A stretch of DNA of 64,000 nt from Nocardia brasiliensis NBRC 14402 (GTDB lineage Bacteria; Actinomycetota; Actinomycetes; Mycobacteriales; Mycobacteriaceae), in contig NZ_BAFT02000081.1 in the NCBI RefSeq assembly GCF_000308475.2, positions 51,368 to 115,367 on the forward strand, read 5' to 3'. The notes beneath the pieces were generated by a model. That model did not search any database and was not told where the DNA came from. It saw only the letters and a list, made by a program, of their open reading frames with translations. Below are positions 16,462 to 24,718 of the stretch, one piece after another (position 1 is the first letter of the stretch; every line of letters begins with the position of its first letter). Position numbers and translations under genes: made by a program.

Positions 16462-17483
16462 GCAGACTTTTCCCGGCCCGCCGGGTGGTCGGCGCGGCGG
16501 AGACGACACGGCGTGAGATCCGGCTCGGCCTGATCGGGGTGGTGCTGGTCGCGATCCTCGCCGTCACGGTGGGCGTGCTGTACGTCGTCCCGTTCGGCAA
16601 GAAGACCTACACGGCTGATCTCGCCGAGGCGCAGTCGGTGCAGGTCGGTGACGACGTCCGGGTCGCCGGGATCAGCGTAGGCACGGTGAAATCACTGGAG
16701 CTGCAGCCGGATCGGGTGACCATGCGGTTCACCGTCGACTCCGAGGTGTTCGTCGGCGACCAGTCCACGCTGGACGTGCGGATGCTGACCATCGTCGGCG
16801 GCAACTACGTGGCGCTGTTCCCGTCCGGCTCGAAACCGTTGGGCAGCAAGCATATTCCGACCGACCGGGTCCGGCTGCCGTACAGCCTGGTGCAGACCTT
16901 CCAGGACGCGGCCGAGCCGCTGCGCAAGATCGACGGCGATACCCTGCGACGCAACCTGGCCGCGCTGGGCACCTCGGTCGCGCAGGCGCCCGACACCCTG
17001 CGTACCACGCTGGACAGCCTCAACAGCTTCGTCGACGACCTGAACCGCCAGCACGTGATGATCTCCAAGGCGATCGCGAACGCCGACGAGTACACGACCA
17101 TGTACGACGGCGCCAAGAGCTCACTGGGCCGGCTGGTGCAGGCCACCAACCTCCTGGAGGACCTGGTGCTGTCCAAGCGCGCCGAGCTGAGCGAAGCCAT
17201 CCGGCTGTTGAACCAGGTGCTGGGCAAGGCCGCGGCGATCGCGCCTGCCTACGCGGCGGCGAAGCCGAAGTTGCAGGAGCTCTTCGACGTGCTGCCCCGG
17301 ATGGAGGAGCTGTTGAACCGGCTGGATCCGGTCGTCGGCTCCGTGCAGGACATGCAGCAGAAGGTGTCCGCGCTGGCCATCCCGGAAGACGGCCTGCGGG
17401 TCGATCAGTCCGGTCAGACGATCACCGCGCCCGCGGACGCGCTCGCGCGGGTGTGCGTGCCGGTGCCGGGGAAGGACTGCTGA
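16449..17483 (+). CDS. mceC: MceC, MCE-domain subunit
   Basis: A 344-residue MCE protein. The membrane anchor is at about residues 26-46, and the MCE motif 'AEAQSVQVGDDVRVAGISVGTV' at about 57-78. The helical part shows regular hydrophobic spacing ('LVQATNLLEDLVLSKRAELSEAIRLLNQVL'). It ends with a Cys pair 'VCVPVPGKDC'. The start at 16449 lies inside mceB; a longer open frame extending to 15453 is merely antiphase sequence of mceB. Its stop overlaps the mceD start by one base. Confidence 0.9.
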   Translation: MRWVSRLFPARRVVGAAETTRREIRLGLIGVVLVAILAVTVGVLYVVPFGKKTYTADLAEAQSVQVGDDVRVAGISVGTVKSLELQPDRVTMRFTVDSEVFVGDQSTLDVRMLTIVGGNYVALFPSGSKPLGSKHIPTDRVRLPYSLVQTFQDAAEPLRKIDGDTLRRNLAALGTSVAQAPDTLRTTLDSLNSFVDDLNRQHVMISKAIANADEYTTMYDGAKSSLGRLVQATNLLEDLVLSKRAELSEAIRLLNQVLGKAAAIAPAYAAAKPKLQELFDVLPRMEELLNRLDPVVGSVQDMQQKVSALAIPEDGLRVDQSGQTITAPADALARVCVPVPGKDC

Positions 17484-18568
17484 TGCTGCACAAGATCCTC
17501 GGCTCCCGCGCGTTCATGTCGGTCTCGGGTGCGGCCGTCGCGGTGCTCCTCGTGGTGGTCGCCTATTTCGTCGCCTTCGATCCGCTGAAGAAGACCGAGA
17601 GCTACTGCGCGATCATGCCGGACACCGTCGGCCTGTACACCGGTAACCAGGTGACCATGCGCGGCATCCCGGTCGGCACGGTGACATCGATTGTCCCGCA
17701 GGGCAAAGCGATGAGGGTGGAGTTCGCGGTCGAGGCCGACAAGCCGGTCTACGCCGACGCGGGCGCCACCACACTGGCCGACAGCATCGTCGCCGCGCGG
17801 CAGCTGGCCGTGGTGTCCAGCGGAAAGGACACCGCGCGCTGGAATCCCGGGCAGTGCATCACCAAAACGATGACGCCGAAGAGTGTCACCGAGACGCTGA
17901 ACGCCGTCGCGAAGCTGTCCGCCGAGATCTCGGGCCCCGATGCCAAGACGCCGGACGCGCTGGCCAACGGTCTGGCGCAACTGAACGCGGCCACCGCGGG
18001 CACCGGCCCGCAGGTCAACGAGATCATCAAGCAGCTCAGCGGCGCCATGGCCTCGCCCGATGCCGATATCGCGCACCTGGTCGGTGTCTTCGACGCCTTC
18101 TCCTCGGTCGGTAAGAAGGTCGAAGAGCATTGGGGCGATATCGAATCCATGTTCACCCGGTTGGCGCCGGTGCTCGTCGTCGCGCGCACGACCCTGCTGG
18201 AGCCGGGCGCCGAAGTGGTGGACGGTCTGGCGGCGCTGCTCCCGGTGCTGAACGACCTCACCATGGCCTTCGGCGGTCCGCTGACGAAGGCGCTCGATTT
18301 CACGGTGCCGCTGGTGAAGTTCCTGCGGGCCCGGGTCGGCTCGCTGGCCCAGGTCGTGTCGATGATGCCGGTGCTGACCGACGCGTTCCGCGCGGTGGGC
18401 ACCTCCGGAATCGCTTACGCCCCACCGAAGATCGCCATTCCGCAGGAGCACGCGGATCAGGTCTGCGCCGCCGTGAACGCGCTGGCGCCGGGGCAGTGCA
18501 CGGCCGACGGCGGTCTGGCGAAGCTCGACCTGGCGGCCCTGGTATTCGGATCGGCGGGTGTGCGATGA
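17483..18568 (+). CDS. mceD: MceD, MCE-domain subunit
   Basis: A 361-residue MCE protein with an N-terminal anchor (about 12-31) and the domain motif 'DTVGLYTGNQVTMRGIPVGTV' (about 47-67). It carries four Cys: 'ESYCAIM' and 'PGQCITK' inside the MCE domain and 'VCAAVNALAPGQC' near the C-terminus, the latter matching similar pairs in MceB and MceC. The start overlaps the mceC stop (TGATG) and the end overlaps mceE by 4 bp. Confidence 0.92.
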   Translation: MLHKILGSRAFMSVSGAAVAVLLVVVAYFVAFDPLKKTESYCAIMPDTVGLYTGNQVTMRGIPVGTVTSIVPQGKAMRVEFAVEADKPVYADAGATTLADSIVAARQLAVVSSGKDTARWNPGQCITKTMTPKSVTETLNAVAKLSAEISGPDAKTPDALANGLAQLNAATAGTGPQVNEIIKQLSGAMASPDADIAHLVGVFDAFSSVGKKVEEHWGDIESMFTRLAPVLVVARTTLLEPGAEVVDGLAALLPVLNDLTMAFGGPLTKALDFTVPLVKFLRARVGSLAQVVSMMPVLTDAFRAVGTSGIAYAPPKIAIPQEHADQVCAAVNALAPGQCTADGGLAKLDLAALVFGSAGVR

Positions 18569-19695
18569 AGCTTCGGCGCGACGAAACAGGCCGGTGGGCT
18601 CTTTCTTTCCAGCGTGGTGACCACCAACGCCGCAGGCGTGGAGCACATTTCGCGACCGGTGTCGCCGCGGTGCTCGCGGTGGCGCTGCCTGCCTCGGGCT
18701 GTGCTTTCGACCCCTCGTCGGTGCCCGTGCCGGGGGCCGAGGTGTCCGGTCCGACCTACCAGATCCGGATCCAGTTCGAGAACGTGCTGAATCTGCCTGC
18801 CCGGGCCAAGATCATGGCCAACGGCGCGCAGGTCGGCACGGTTTCCGGAGTGTCGGTGGTGGATTCGGCCAAGGCGGGCGGCCGCGGCGGCTATGTGGTG
18901 GTCGACGCCCGGATCTCGAAGTCGGTGCGGCTGCCCGAGGCCACGCGTGCCGAGCTGCGGCAGAACACGGTGCTCGGCGACATCCACCTCGCGCTGCTCA
19001 CCCCGACGAACGGTTTCGACAAGCTGCTGCCCGAGGGCGGCACCATCGGGCTGGCGCAGACCAAACCGCCGGTGCAACTGGAGGACACGATGGCCGCGCT
19101 GGCCACGTTCACCCAGGGCGGGGCGGTGCAACAGGTGCAGGACACCATCAAGCAGCTCAACAATGTGCTGCCCAAGGACACCGCCCGCACCGCTCAGATC
19201 GGCAAGACCATGGCCGACGACGCCGTCGACCTGGGTAATCATCTGGATGAACTCGATTCGCTGCTCGACGGCATCGACAACAATTCGACTGTCCTGCACC
19301 AGATCCGGCCCGAACTCGCCGAATTGCTGTCCCAGGAATCGGTGGATCAGCTCACCGGCATCGCGCCGTCCATCGTCGGCGTGACCAAGATCTTCAAAGA
19401 GCTCGGTCCGATCGGCACCTCGCTCACCTGGTTGGCTCCGCTGCTGAACAATGCCGACGGCACCGTGCAGGCGTTCCTGCCCTTGCTGGCCTCGGCCCGG
19501 CCACTGGACCTGAGTCAGCCGTCGAATCTGCAAGCGCTGGTTTCGCTGCTGCGCGACAAGGTCATCCCGTTCGTCGAGCGCGGTCCGAAGGTGAACATCG
19601 TCGGGGTGAAAACCGAAGGTGCGACTGTGGTTTCGGCCCAGGACCAGACGGACCGGATCATCCAGACGCTACGCATGATCGGAGTCGTCCGATGA
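18565..19695 (+). CDS. mceE: MceE, lipoprotein MCE-domain subunit (LprK-like)
   Basis: A 376-residue MCE protein and the only lipoprotein of the set: a lipobox 'PASGC' is visible near residues 46-50 after a hydrophobic stretch, preceded by an unusually long basic, Arg-rich N-terminal extension of about 30 residues. The MCE motif is 'NLPARAKIMANGAQVGTVSGV'. The MceE position in mycobacteria is likewise the lipoprotein. A shorter, more typical signal peptide would require a later start, but no suitable codon is seen. It overlaps mceD and mceF by 4 bp each. Confidence 0.92.
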   Translation: MKLRRDETGRWALSFQRGDHQRRRRGAHFATGVAAVLAVALPASGCAFDPSSVPVPGAEVSGPTYQIRIQFENVLNLPARAKIMANGAQVGTVSGVSVVDSAKAGGRGGYVVVDARISKSVRLPEATRAELRQNTVLGDIHLALLTPTNGFDKLLPEGGTIGLAQTKPPVQLEDTMAALATFTQGGAVQQVQDTIKQLNNVLPKDTARTAQIGKTMADDAVDLGNHLDELDSLLDGIDNNSTVLHQIRPELAELLSQESVDQLTGIAPSIVGVTKIFKELGPIGTSLTWLAPLLNNADGTVQAFLPLLASARPLDLSQPSNLQALVSLLRDKVIPFVERGPKVNIVGVKTEGATVVSAQDQTDRIIQTLRMIGVVR

Positions 19696-20648
19696 AACTC
19701 GGGCCACTTGCCTCCCTGGGCGGCATCGCCGCCATCGTCGTGCTCGGCGCGGGCTACCTGACCTTCGTTGTGGTGCAGGTCGATCCGCTGGCCGACTACA
19801 CGAAGGCGACGATGGTGCTGCAGAATTCCGGTGGCCTCGCCGTCGGATCGCCCGTGCTGCTCACCGGCATGGAGGTGGGCCGCGTCGAGTCGGTGACCAA
19901 CAGCATCGGCGGCGTCGAGGTGGGGCTGAAGCTCGTCGCCGAGCGCCGGGTGCCCACCGACAGCACGGTCACCATCGAACATCTCTCCGCGCTCGGTGAG
20001 CCCTACGTCGAGTTCCGTCCGAATTCCGAAGGCGGACCGTACATCCGGGACGGCCAGCAGCTGCAGACCACCAATGTGCAGACGCCGCTGTCGATTCCGG
20101 AGGTCGCCCGCCTGGCCACCCGGACCCTGAACCAGCTCGATCCCAAGGTGGTCAGCTCGCTGGTGAGCACGGCGGAGCAGTCGCTGGTCGGCACCGACAG
20201 CGCGATTCCCAATCTGGCCCGATCCGGCGATCTGCTCGCCGCGGCCGTCATGAGCCGCAACCCGCAGATCGTCTCGCTGCTCAACAGCTTGCAGAGCACG
20301 GCGACCAACATGGACTGGGTCGGCCCGTCTTTCAGCGCCGCCGCGCCCGAGTGGCTGAAATTCGCCGAGGCGGTGAGCAACCTGGTCGACCACGTGGGCA
20401 CCATGGTCGACAGCCAGCCGATCGACCAGTACACCACCGGCAACGGGGTCGCTCCGTTCACGGAGAAGACCATCGCCACGTTGCGCGAGCTGCAGCCGGA
20501 GTTGAGTTCGCTGGCTCCGGTGCTGCGTCCCCTGGTCGACGCGATCGTCGCGGCCGCGCCGCGGATCGATATCTCAGCCCTGATCTCCCAGGCCCTCGCC
20601 GATGTCGACGCCGACGGCGCCGTCAAGGTGCGGGTCGCGATCAAGTAG
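19692..20648 (+). CDS. mceF: MceF, MCE-domain subunit
   Basis: A 318-residue MCE protein, last of the six. The N-terminal anchor covers about residues 8-27, then the MCE motif 'NSGGLAVGSPVLLTGMEVGRVESV' (about 46-69). It is short compared with MceF proteins of other clusters, which often carry long Pro-rich tails; here the C-terminus simply ends 'AVKVRVAIK'. It overlaps mceE by 4 bp. Confidence 0.92.
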   Translation: MKLGPLASLGGIAAIVVLGAGYLTFVVVQVDPLADYTKATMVLQNSGGLAVGSPVLLTGMEVGRVESVTNSIGGVEVGLKLVAERRVPTDSTVTIEHLSALGEPYVEFRPNSEGGPYIRDGQQLQTTNVQTPLSIPEVARLATRTLNQLDPKVVSSLVSTAEQSLVGTDSAIPNLARSGDLLAAAVMSRNPQIVSLLNSLQSTATNMDWVGPSFSAAAPEWLKFAEAVSNLVDHVGTMVDSQPIDQYTTGNGVAPFTEKTIATLRELQPELSSLAPVLRPLVDAIVAAAPRIDISALISQALADVDADGAVKVRVAIK

Positions 20649-20662
20649 GAAAGGAGGCCGCG

Positions 20663-21268
20663 ATGTCGAACGACGTTGTGACCGAACCGAAGCCGGCAAC
20701 CGAGGACAAGGTCAGCGCGGCCGCGCCCGCGCCGGCCCGGGACGCGCGGACCGTCTCGATCCGCCTGTCCACCATCGCGACCGGTGCTGCGCTGGTGGGG
20801 CTCGGCGCCGCGACCGTGGTGTTCGCCTCGCTGTGGTTCTCCGCGCGCGGTGATCTCAGTGATCGCGACGCCGCGGTCGCGGCGAACCAGCACGCCGAAC
20901 AGGTCGCCACCGACTACGCGGTCGGCGCCTCCAACATCAACTTCCAGGACGTGAACTCCTGGGTCGCCAAGCTCAAGACCAACACCACCCCGCAGCTGGC
21001 CAACAAATTCGACGCGACCGCGCCGAAGCTGCAAGACATCCTGGTTCCGCTGAAGTGGACCTCGACCTCGACCCCGATCACCGCCAAGGTGATGAACACC
21101 GACAACGGGATCTACAAGGTCAACGTCTTCCTGAACGTCACCTCGACCAGCGCCCAGACCCCCGACGGCGCGCAGACCACCGTCACCTACACGGTGAACG
21201 TCGACCCGAACAACGGCTGGAAGGTCGCCGACGTCGGCGGAGTGGCGGGCGCGCTGCCCAAGCAGTAA
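20663..21268 (+). CDS. Mce-associated membrane protein
   Basis: A 201-residue protein with a disordered cytoplasmic N-terminus, one membrane helix (about 35-60) and an extracytoplasmic NTF2-like domain ('AANQHAEQVATDYAVGASNINFQDVNSW' region, then 'YTVNVDPNNGWKVADVGGV'). This is the standard Mas type encoded after mce genes, which stabilises or assists the importer. It has a perfect AGGAGG ribosome binding site and follows mceF by 14 bases. Only one Mas gene is present here, whereas many mce operons carry two or more. Confidence 0.88.
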   Translation: MSNDVVTEPKPATEDKVSAAAPAPARDARTVSIRLSTIATGAALVGLGAATVVFASLWFSARGDLSDRDAAVAANQHAEQVATDYAVGASNINFQDVNSWVAKLKTNTTPQLANKFDATAPKLQDILVPLKWTSTSTPITAKVMNTDNGIYKVNVFLNVTSTSAQTPDGAQTTVTYTVNVDPNNGWKVADVGGVAGALPKQ

Positions 21269-21363
21269 TGCTGATTCATTCAGCAAATCTCGGGTAACCT
21301 CCCGTTCGGATCAGCTGTGCATTCGTACCGGTATTTCCTGTCCCAGCAGTGAAGGCGGTTTCG

Positions 21364-22032
21364 ATGGCGACACCTGAAGGCGGGCGCGGCGACAACTCCC
21401 GCATGCTGGCCATCGCGGCCGTGATCGCCGCGGTGCTCGCGCTGGTGGTCGCGGTCGGTCTGCTGTTGCGGTCGAACGGGGACGCCGAAGACCACAAGCC
21501 GGGTTCGACGACGGCCCGGACGTCCACCAAGACGAGCCCGTCGCCGACCATCACGGTGAGCCGGTTGCCCGCTACCTTGCAGTCACCGAGCCCGCCGCCG
21601 GTGGTGCCGCAACCGGCGCGCCGGATCGGCGACGACTGCTCCGCCGGCGGCATCGTCGCGCAGTGGGATCTGCGCGAGGGGCAATGGATGTGCGTCCCGC
21701 AGGGACAGGGTCGTGACCCGCACCGGGTGGGCGACGACTGTTCCCACGACGGGATCGTCGCGCAGTGGGGACTGGGTCCCGACGGGCGCTGGATCTGCAT
21801 CCCGCAGGAGCAAGGCGGCGATCCGGCGCCGCCACCGGTTCCCGCTCCGCCGGTTGTGCCCGCCCCGCCGGTCGTGCCTGCGCCACCTCCCGCGCCGGAG
21901 CCGCCGCCGGCGCCCGAACCGCCGCCGGCGCCCGAACCGCCGCCTGCGCCCGAACCGCCCGCACCGGCTCCGCTTTTCCCGCCACTGCCGGGATTTCCGC
22001 CCCCGCCGCCCCCGGTACCCGCCGTGCGCTGA
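21364..22032 (+). CDS. Membrane-anchored protein with paired Cys repeats and proline-rich tail
   Basis: A 222-residue protein of unrecognised family. One membrane helix (14-35) is followed by a Ser/Thr/Pro linker, then two tandem 34-residue repeats with the pattern GDDCS-x2-GIVAQW-x-L-x5-W-x-C (Cys92/Cys110 and Cys126/Cys145), then a Pro-rich tail with four 'PEPPPA' units. The repeated Cys pair suggests two small disulfide-stabilised extracellular modules. GAAGGCGG precedes the ATG at 21364. It follows the mce operon by 95 bases and may belong to the same envelope function, but that is only positional. Confidence 0.7.
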   Translation: MATPEGGRGDNSRMLAIAAVIAAVLALVVAVGLLLRSNGDAEDHKPGSTTARTSTKTSPSPTITVSRLPATLQSPSPPPVVPQPARRIGDDCSAGGIVAQWDLREGQWMCVPQGQGRDPHRVGDDCSHDGIVAQWGLGPDGRWICIPQEQGGDPAPPPVPAPPVVPAPPVVPAPPPAPEPPPAPEPPPAPEPPPAPEPPAPAPLFPPLPGFPPPPPPVPAVR

Positions 22033-22071
22033 CGGGCGAAAATCGATCGACACGGCTGAGATGCTCGACGG

Positions 22072-22956
22072 GTGATCGTCGTCCCCGAATTCTTCGCCAC
22101 TCGCCTCGCCGGGCAGGAGGGCGCGCCCGCCCGCGCCTGGCTCGATGCCCTGCCCGATCTCGCCGCGCGCTACGCCGACCGCTGGCAGCTCACCGTCGAC
22201 GGACCGTCGATGCACGGTTACGGCGCGCTCGTCCTGCCGGTCCGGCGTGCCGACGGTACCGCGGCCGTGCTCAAACTCGCCTACCTGACGCCGGAGACCA
22301 GGGACGAGCCGGTCGCGCTCGCCGCCTGGGGCGGCGACGGGGCGGTCCTGCTGCTCGACAGCGCGGCTGACGACGGCGTGCTCCTGCTCGAACGATTGAC
22401 CGCGGACCGGTCCCTCGAGACCGAGCCCATCGACGACGCGGTGCGGATCACCGCCGAACTCATGCGCAGGCTCGCTGTCCCAGCGCCCCAAGGTATTTCG
22501 CGTGATCTGCGGGTGGAAGCGGCGGGGTGGGCCGAGGAACTACCCCGCGAGTGGGAGCGTCTCGGTGCGCCGTATTCGCGCAAGCTGCTGGACGCCGCCG
22601 TCGAGGTGTGCCGCCGGCTGGGCCCCACCGCGGACCGGCTGCTCGTGAACGAGGACCTGCACTTCGAGAATGTCCTTGCCGCACAACGGGAACCGTGGCT
22701 CGTCATCGATCCGCAGCCGCTGGTGGGCGATCTGGAGTTCAGCACGCTCTCGCTGTTGTGGAGCCGCCGCACCGAATCCACCCTTGACGACCGTTTCGCC
22801 GCCCTGGTCGACCTCGCGGGCCTCGACCCCGAACGCGCCCGCGCCTGGACCCTCGTGCAGTGCGCCCGGAACTGGCTCTGGTTCGCCGAGGAAGAAGACT
22901 GCACCGACCCCGGCTACCCCTCGGTCCAAGCCATCGCCCCCTGGGCCCTGCGCTGA
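22072..22956 (+). CDS. Aminoglycoside/hydroxyurea phosphotransferase-family kinase, copy 1
   Basis: A 294-residue protein of the APH(6)/hydroxyurea antibiotic kinase family. The catalytic loop appears as 'LLVNEDLHFENVLA' (Asp-x-H-x2-N, about residues 189-202) and the Mg-binding Asp as 'LVIDPQPLVGD'. It should phosphorylate a small hydroxyl compound with ATP, perhaps streptomycin-like. The GTG at 22072 has no Shine-Dalgarno sequence, so leaderless expression is likely. The next gene is a diverged tandem copy. Confidence 0.85.
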   Translation: MIVVPEFFATRLAGQEGAPARAWLDALPDLAARYADRWQLTVDGPSMHGYGALVLPVRRADGTAAVLKLAYLTPETRDEPVALAAWGGDGAVLLLDSAADDGVLLLERLTADRSLETEPIDDAVRITAELMRRLAVPAPQGISRDLRVEAAGWAEELPREWERLGAPYSRKLLDAAVEVCRRLGPTADRLLVNEDLHFENVLAAQREPWLVIDPQPLVGDLEFSTLSLLWSRRTESTLDDRFAALVDLAGLDPERARAWTLVQCARNWLWFAEEEDCTDPGYPSVQAIAPWALR

Positions 22957-23046
22957 ATTATCGGCACCGAAACCCTCCACCGCCGACCCGCCAACCGTCG
23001 CCCGCTCCCCGCGAAAATGGATGGACAGTCCTGAGACGCTGAAAAG

Positions 23047-23931
23047 GTGATTGTCGTTCCGAGCCAGTTTGCTGAGCAGCTCGTCGCCTACGAGGGACCC
23101 CGCCCCACAACCTGGTTGCGCAGCACCCCCGCCCTCGCCGAAGAGTTTGCCCAACGATGGCAACTGACCCCCGACGGTCCGCTCATGCACGGTGTCGTCG
23201 GCTTGGCCCTACCCGTGACCACGGCCGACGGCGGCCCCGCGGTGCTGAAACTGACACTGGTGACCGCGGAGACGCGCGACGAGCCGACCGCACTGGCCGC
23301 ATGGAACGGTGCGGGGGCGGTGCGGCTGCTGGACAGTGATCCGGAGCGCGGCGTGCTGTTGCTGGAGCGCCTCGATGCCGCGCGCCCCCTCGAGGGCGAA
23401 CCGATCGCGGACGCGGTGCGGATCGCGTCCGGTCTGCTGCGCCGCCTCACGATTCCGGCTCCGCATGGGCTCACCCGTGACCTGCGCACCGAGGCCGAAC
23501 GCTGGATCGAAGAGTTGCCGCGTGACTGGCAGCGCCTCGGCCGGCCTTTCTCGCGTGTACTGCTCGACGGGGCCGTGGCCGCGTGCACTCAGCTGGGCCC
23601 ACGGGCTGCTCGACTGCTCGTCAACGAGGACCTGCACTATGGCAACGTGCTCGCGGGTACCAGGGAACCGTGGTTGGTCATTGATCCGAAGCCGCTGGTC
23701 GGCGATCCCGAGTTCAGCACGCTGGCGCTGCTCTGGAACCGCCGCACGGAGTCGACGCTGGACGAAAGATTCGCCGCCGTCATCGATGGCGCAGGCCTCG
23801 ACGCCGATCGGGCGCGGGCTTGGACGCTCGTGCGCGCCGTCCGGAATTGGCTGGACTTCCTCGCGATGGGCGACCTCACGGACGACGGATATCTGGCGGT
23901 GCGGGGGATCGCGCCGTGGGCGCTGGGGTGA
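23047..23931 (+). CDS. Aminoglycoside/hydroxyurea phosphotransferase-family kinase, copy 2
   Basis: Also 294 residues and alignable without gaps to copy 1 from the first residues ('MIVVP') to the last ('IAPWALG'). The catalytic loop 'LLVNEDLHYGNVLA' and 'LVIDPKPLVGD' are intact, so both copies should be active. The sequence just upstream is also conserved (CGAAAAT...GGAC...CTGAGA...GGTGAT), showing that the duplication included the promoter. Divergence between the copies is substantial, so they may now have different substrates. It is convergent with the TetR gene. Confidence 0.85.
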   Translation: MIVVPSQFAEQLVAYEGPRPTTWLRSTPALAEEFAQRWQLTPDGPLMHGVVGLALPVTTADGGPAVLKLTLVTAETRDEPTALAAWNGAGAVRLLDSDPERGVLLLERLDAARPLEGEPIADAVRIASGLLRRLTIPAPHGLTRDLRTEAERWIEELPRDWQRLGRPFSRVLLDGAVAACTQLGPRAARLLVNEDLHYGNVLAGTREPWLVIDPKPLVGDPEFSTLALLWNRRTESTLDERFAAVIDGAGLDADRARAWTLVRAVRNWLDFLAMGDLTDDGYLAVRGIAPWALG

Positions 23932-23939
23932 GGTGGCGG

Positions 23940-24494
23940 CTATGGGGCGAAGAGGGGCACGACGAAGCGTTCGACCAGCGCACGTTCCGTGGCGGCAGGG
24001 TGGGCGGGCCAGAACAACAGTGACAGCACCACCCGCACGATCCACTGGCCGGCGGCGGGGTCGGCGGCCGCCGCGCCGGTGACCGTCGTCGCGGCCGTGG
24101 CCAGGCGCGGGTTGCTTGCCAGGAAGCGGTCGACCTCGCGTGGGTCGGCGGTGCGCAGGAAGGCCGCGGCCACGGGGTCGGCGCGTACCGCGGTCAAGGC
24201 GGTGAGGATTGCTTCGGTGACGCGCTCGGCGCCGGTCAGTGCCGCCACCGACTGCTCGATGGTGTGCGCGATGCGCGCGGTGGCCGCGGCGAGCACGGCC
24301 TCGCGCAGCGCGGATTTGCCGCCCACATACCGATAGACCGTCGCGCGTGAACAGCCCGCCTGGGCGGCGACGTGGTCGATGGTCAACCGTTGCATGCCGT
24401 CGCGGGCGATCAGGGTCGTCGCGGCGGCATGAATGCGGGCCACGGCGAGTTCGCGACGCTCGCCGCCGGCGAGCCAGTCCGGTTGTCCGGTCAT
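23940..24494 (-). CDS. TetR-family regulator (divergent to P450)
   Basis: A 184-residue repressor. The helix-turn-helix is near the N-terminus: 'LTIDHVAAQAGCSRATVYRYVGGKSALREAV' (about 34-64). The C-terminal half is the helical ligand/dimer domain ('VLSLLFWPAHPAATERALVERFV'). The start at 24494 was preferred over 24542, which would place the start inside the operator. It is divergent from the cytochrome P450 gene, and an inverted repeat lies just upstream of its start. Confidence 0.87.
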   Translation of the reverse strand: MTGQPDWLAGGERRELAVARIHAAATTLIARDGMQRLTIDHVAAQAGCSRATVYRYVGGKSALREAVLAAATARIAHTIEQSVAALTGAERVTEAILTALTAVRADPVAAAFLRTADPREVDRFLASNPRLATAATTVTGAAAADPAAGQWIVRVVLSLLFWPAHPAATERALVERFVVPLFAP

Positions 24495-24502
24495 CAAAAC
24501 CC

Positions 24503-24527
24503 TGTTCGGTCGAGATACGGTCGAACA
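24503..24527. promoter_or_regulatory. Inverted repeat in the TetR-P450 intergenic region
   Basis: TGTTCG (24503-24508) and CGAACA (24522-24527) are perfect inverted arms separated by 13 bases, starting 9 bases upstream of the TetR start. A second palindrome, TGTCGGCGACA, lies at 24692-24702 close to the P450 ribosome binding site. Both are candidate operators; assignment to this TetR is by position only. Confidence 0.5.
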
Positions 24528-24718
24528 ATTTTGTCTCACCATGCGACGAATCCACCTGTTTTGCTCGATAAACCGCTGCTCATCGCGGCCGTCGAGACAC
24601 CGGACGCACCTGGATGGACCTGGGTCGTCTCACTTTTCGGGAACTGTTGACTTCGCCGGTGGCAGCGCGAAACCTGTTGTGCGGAAACAATTGTCGGCGA
24701 CAGGAAGGGGCGGCGAGG

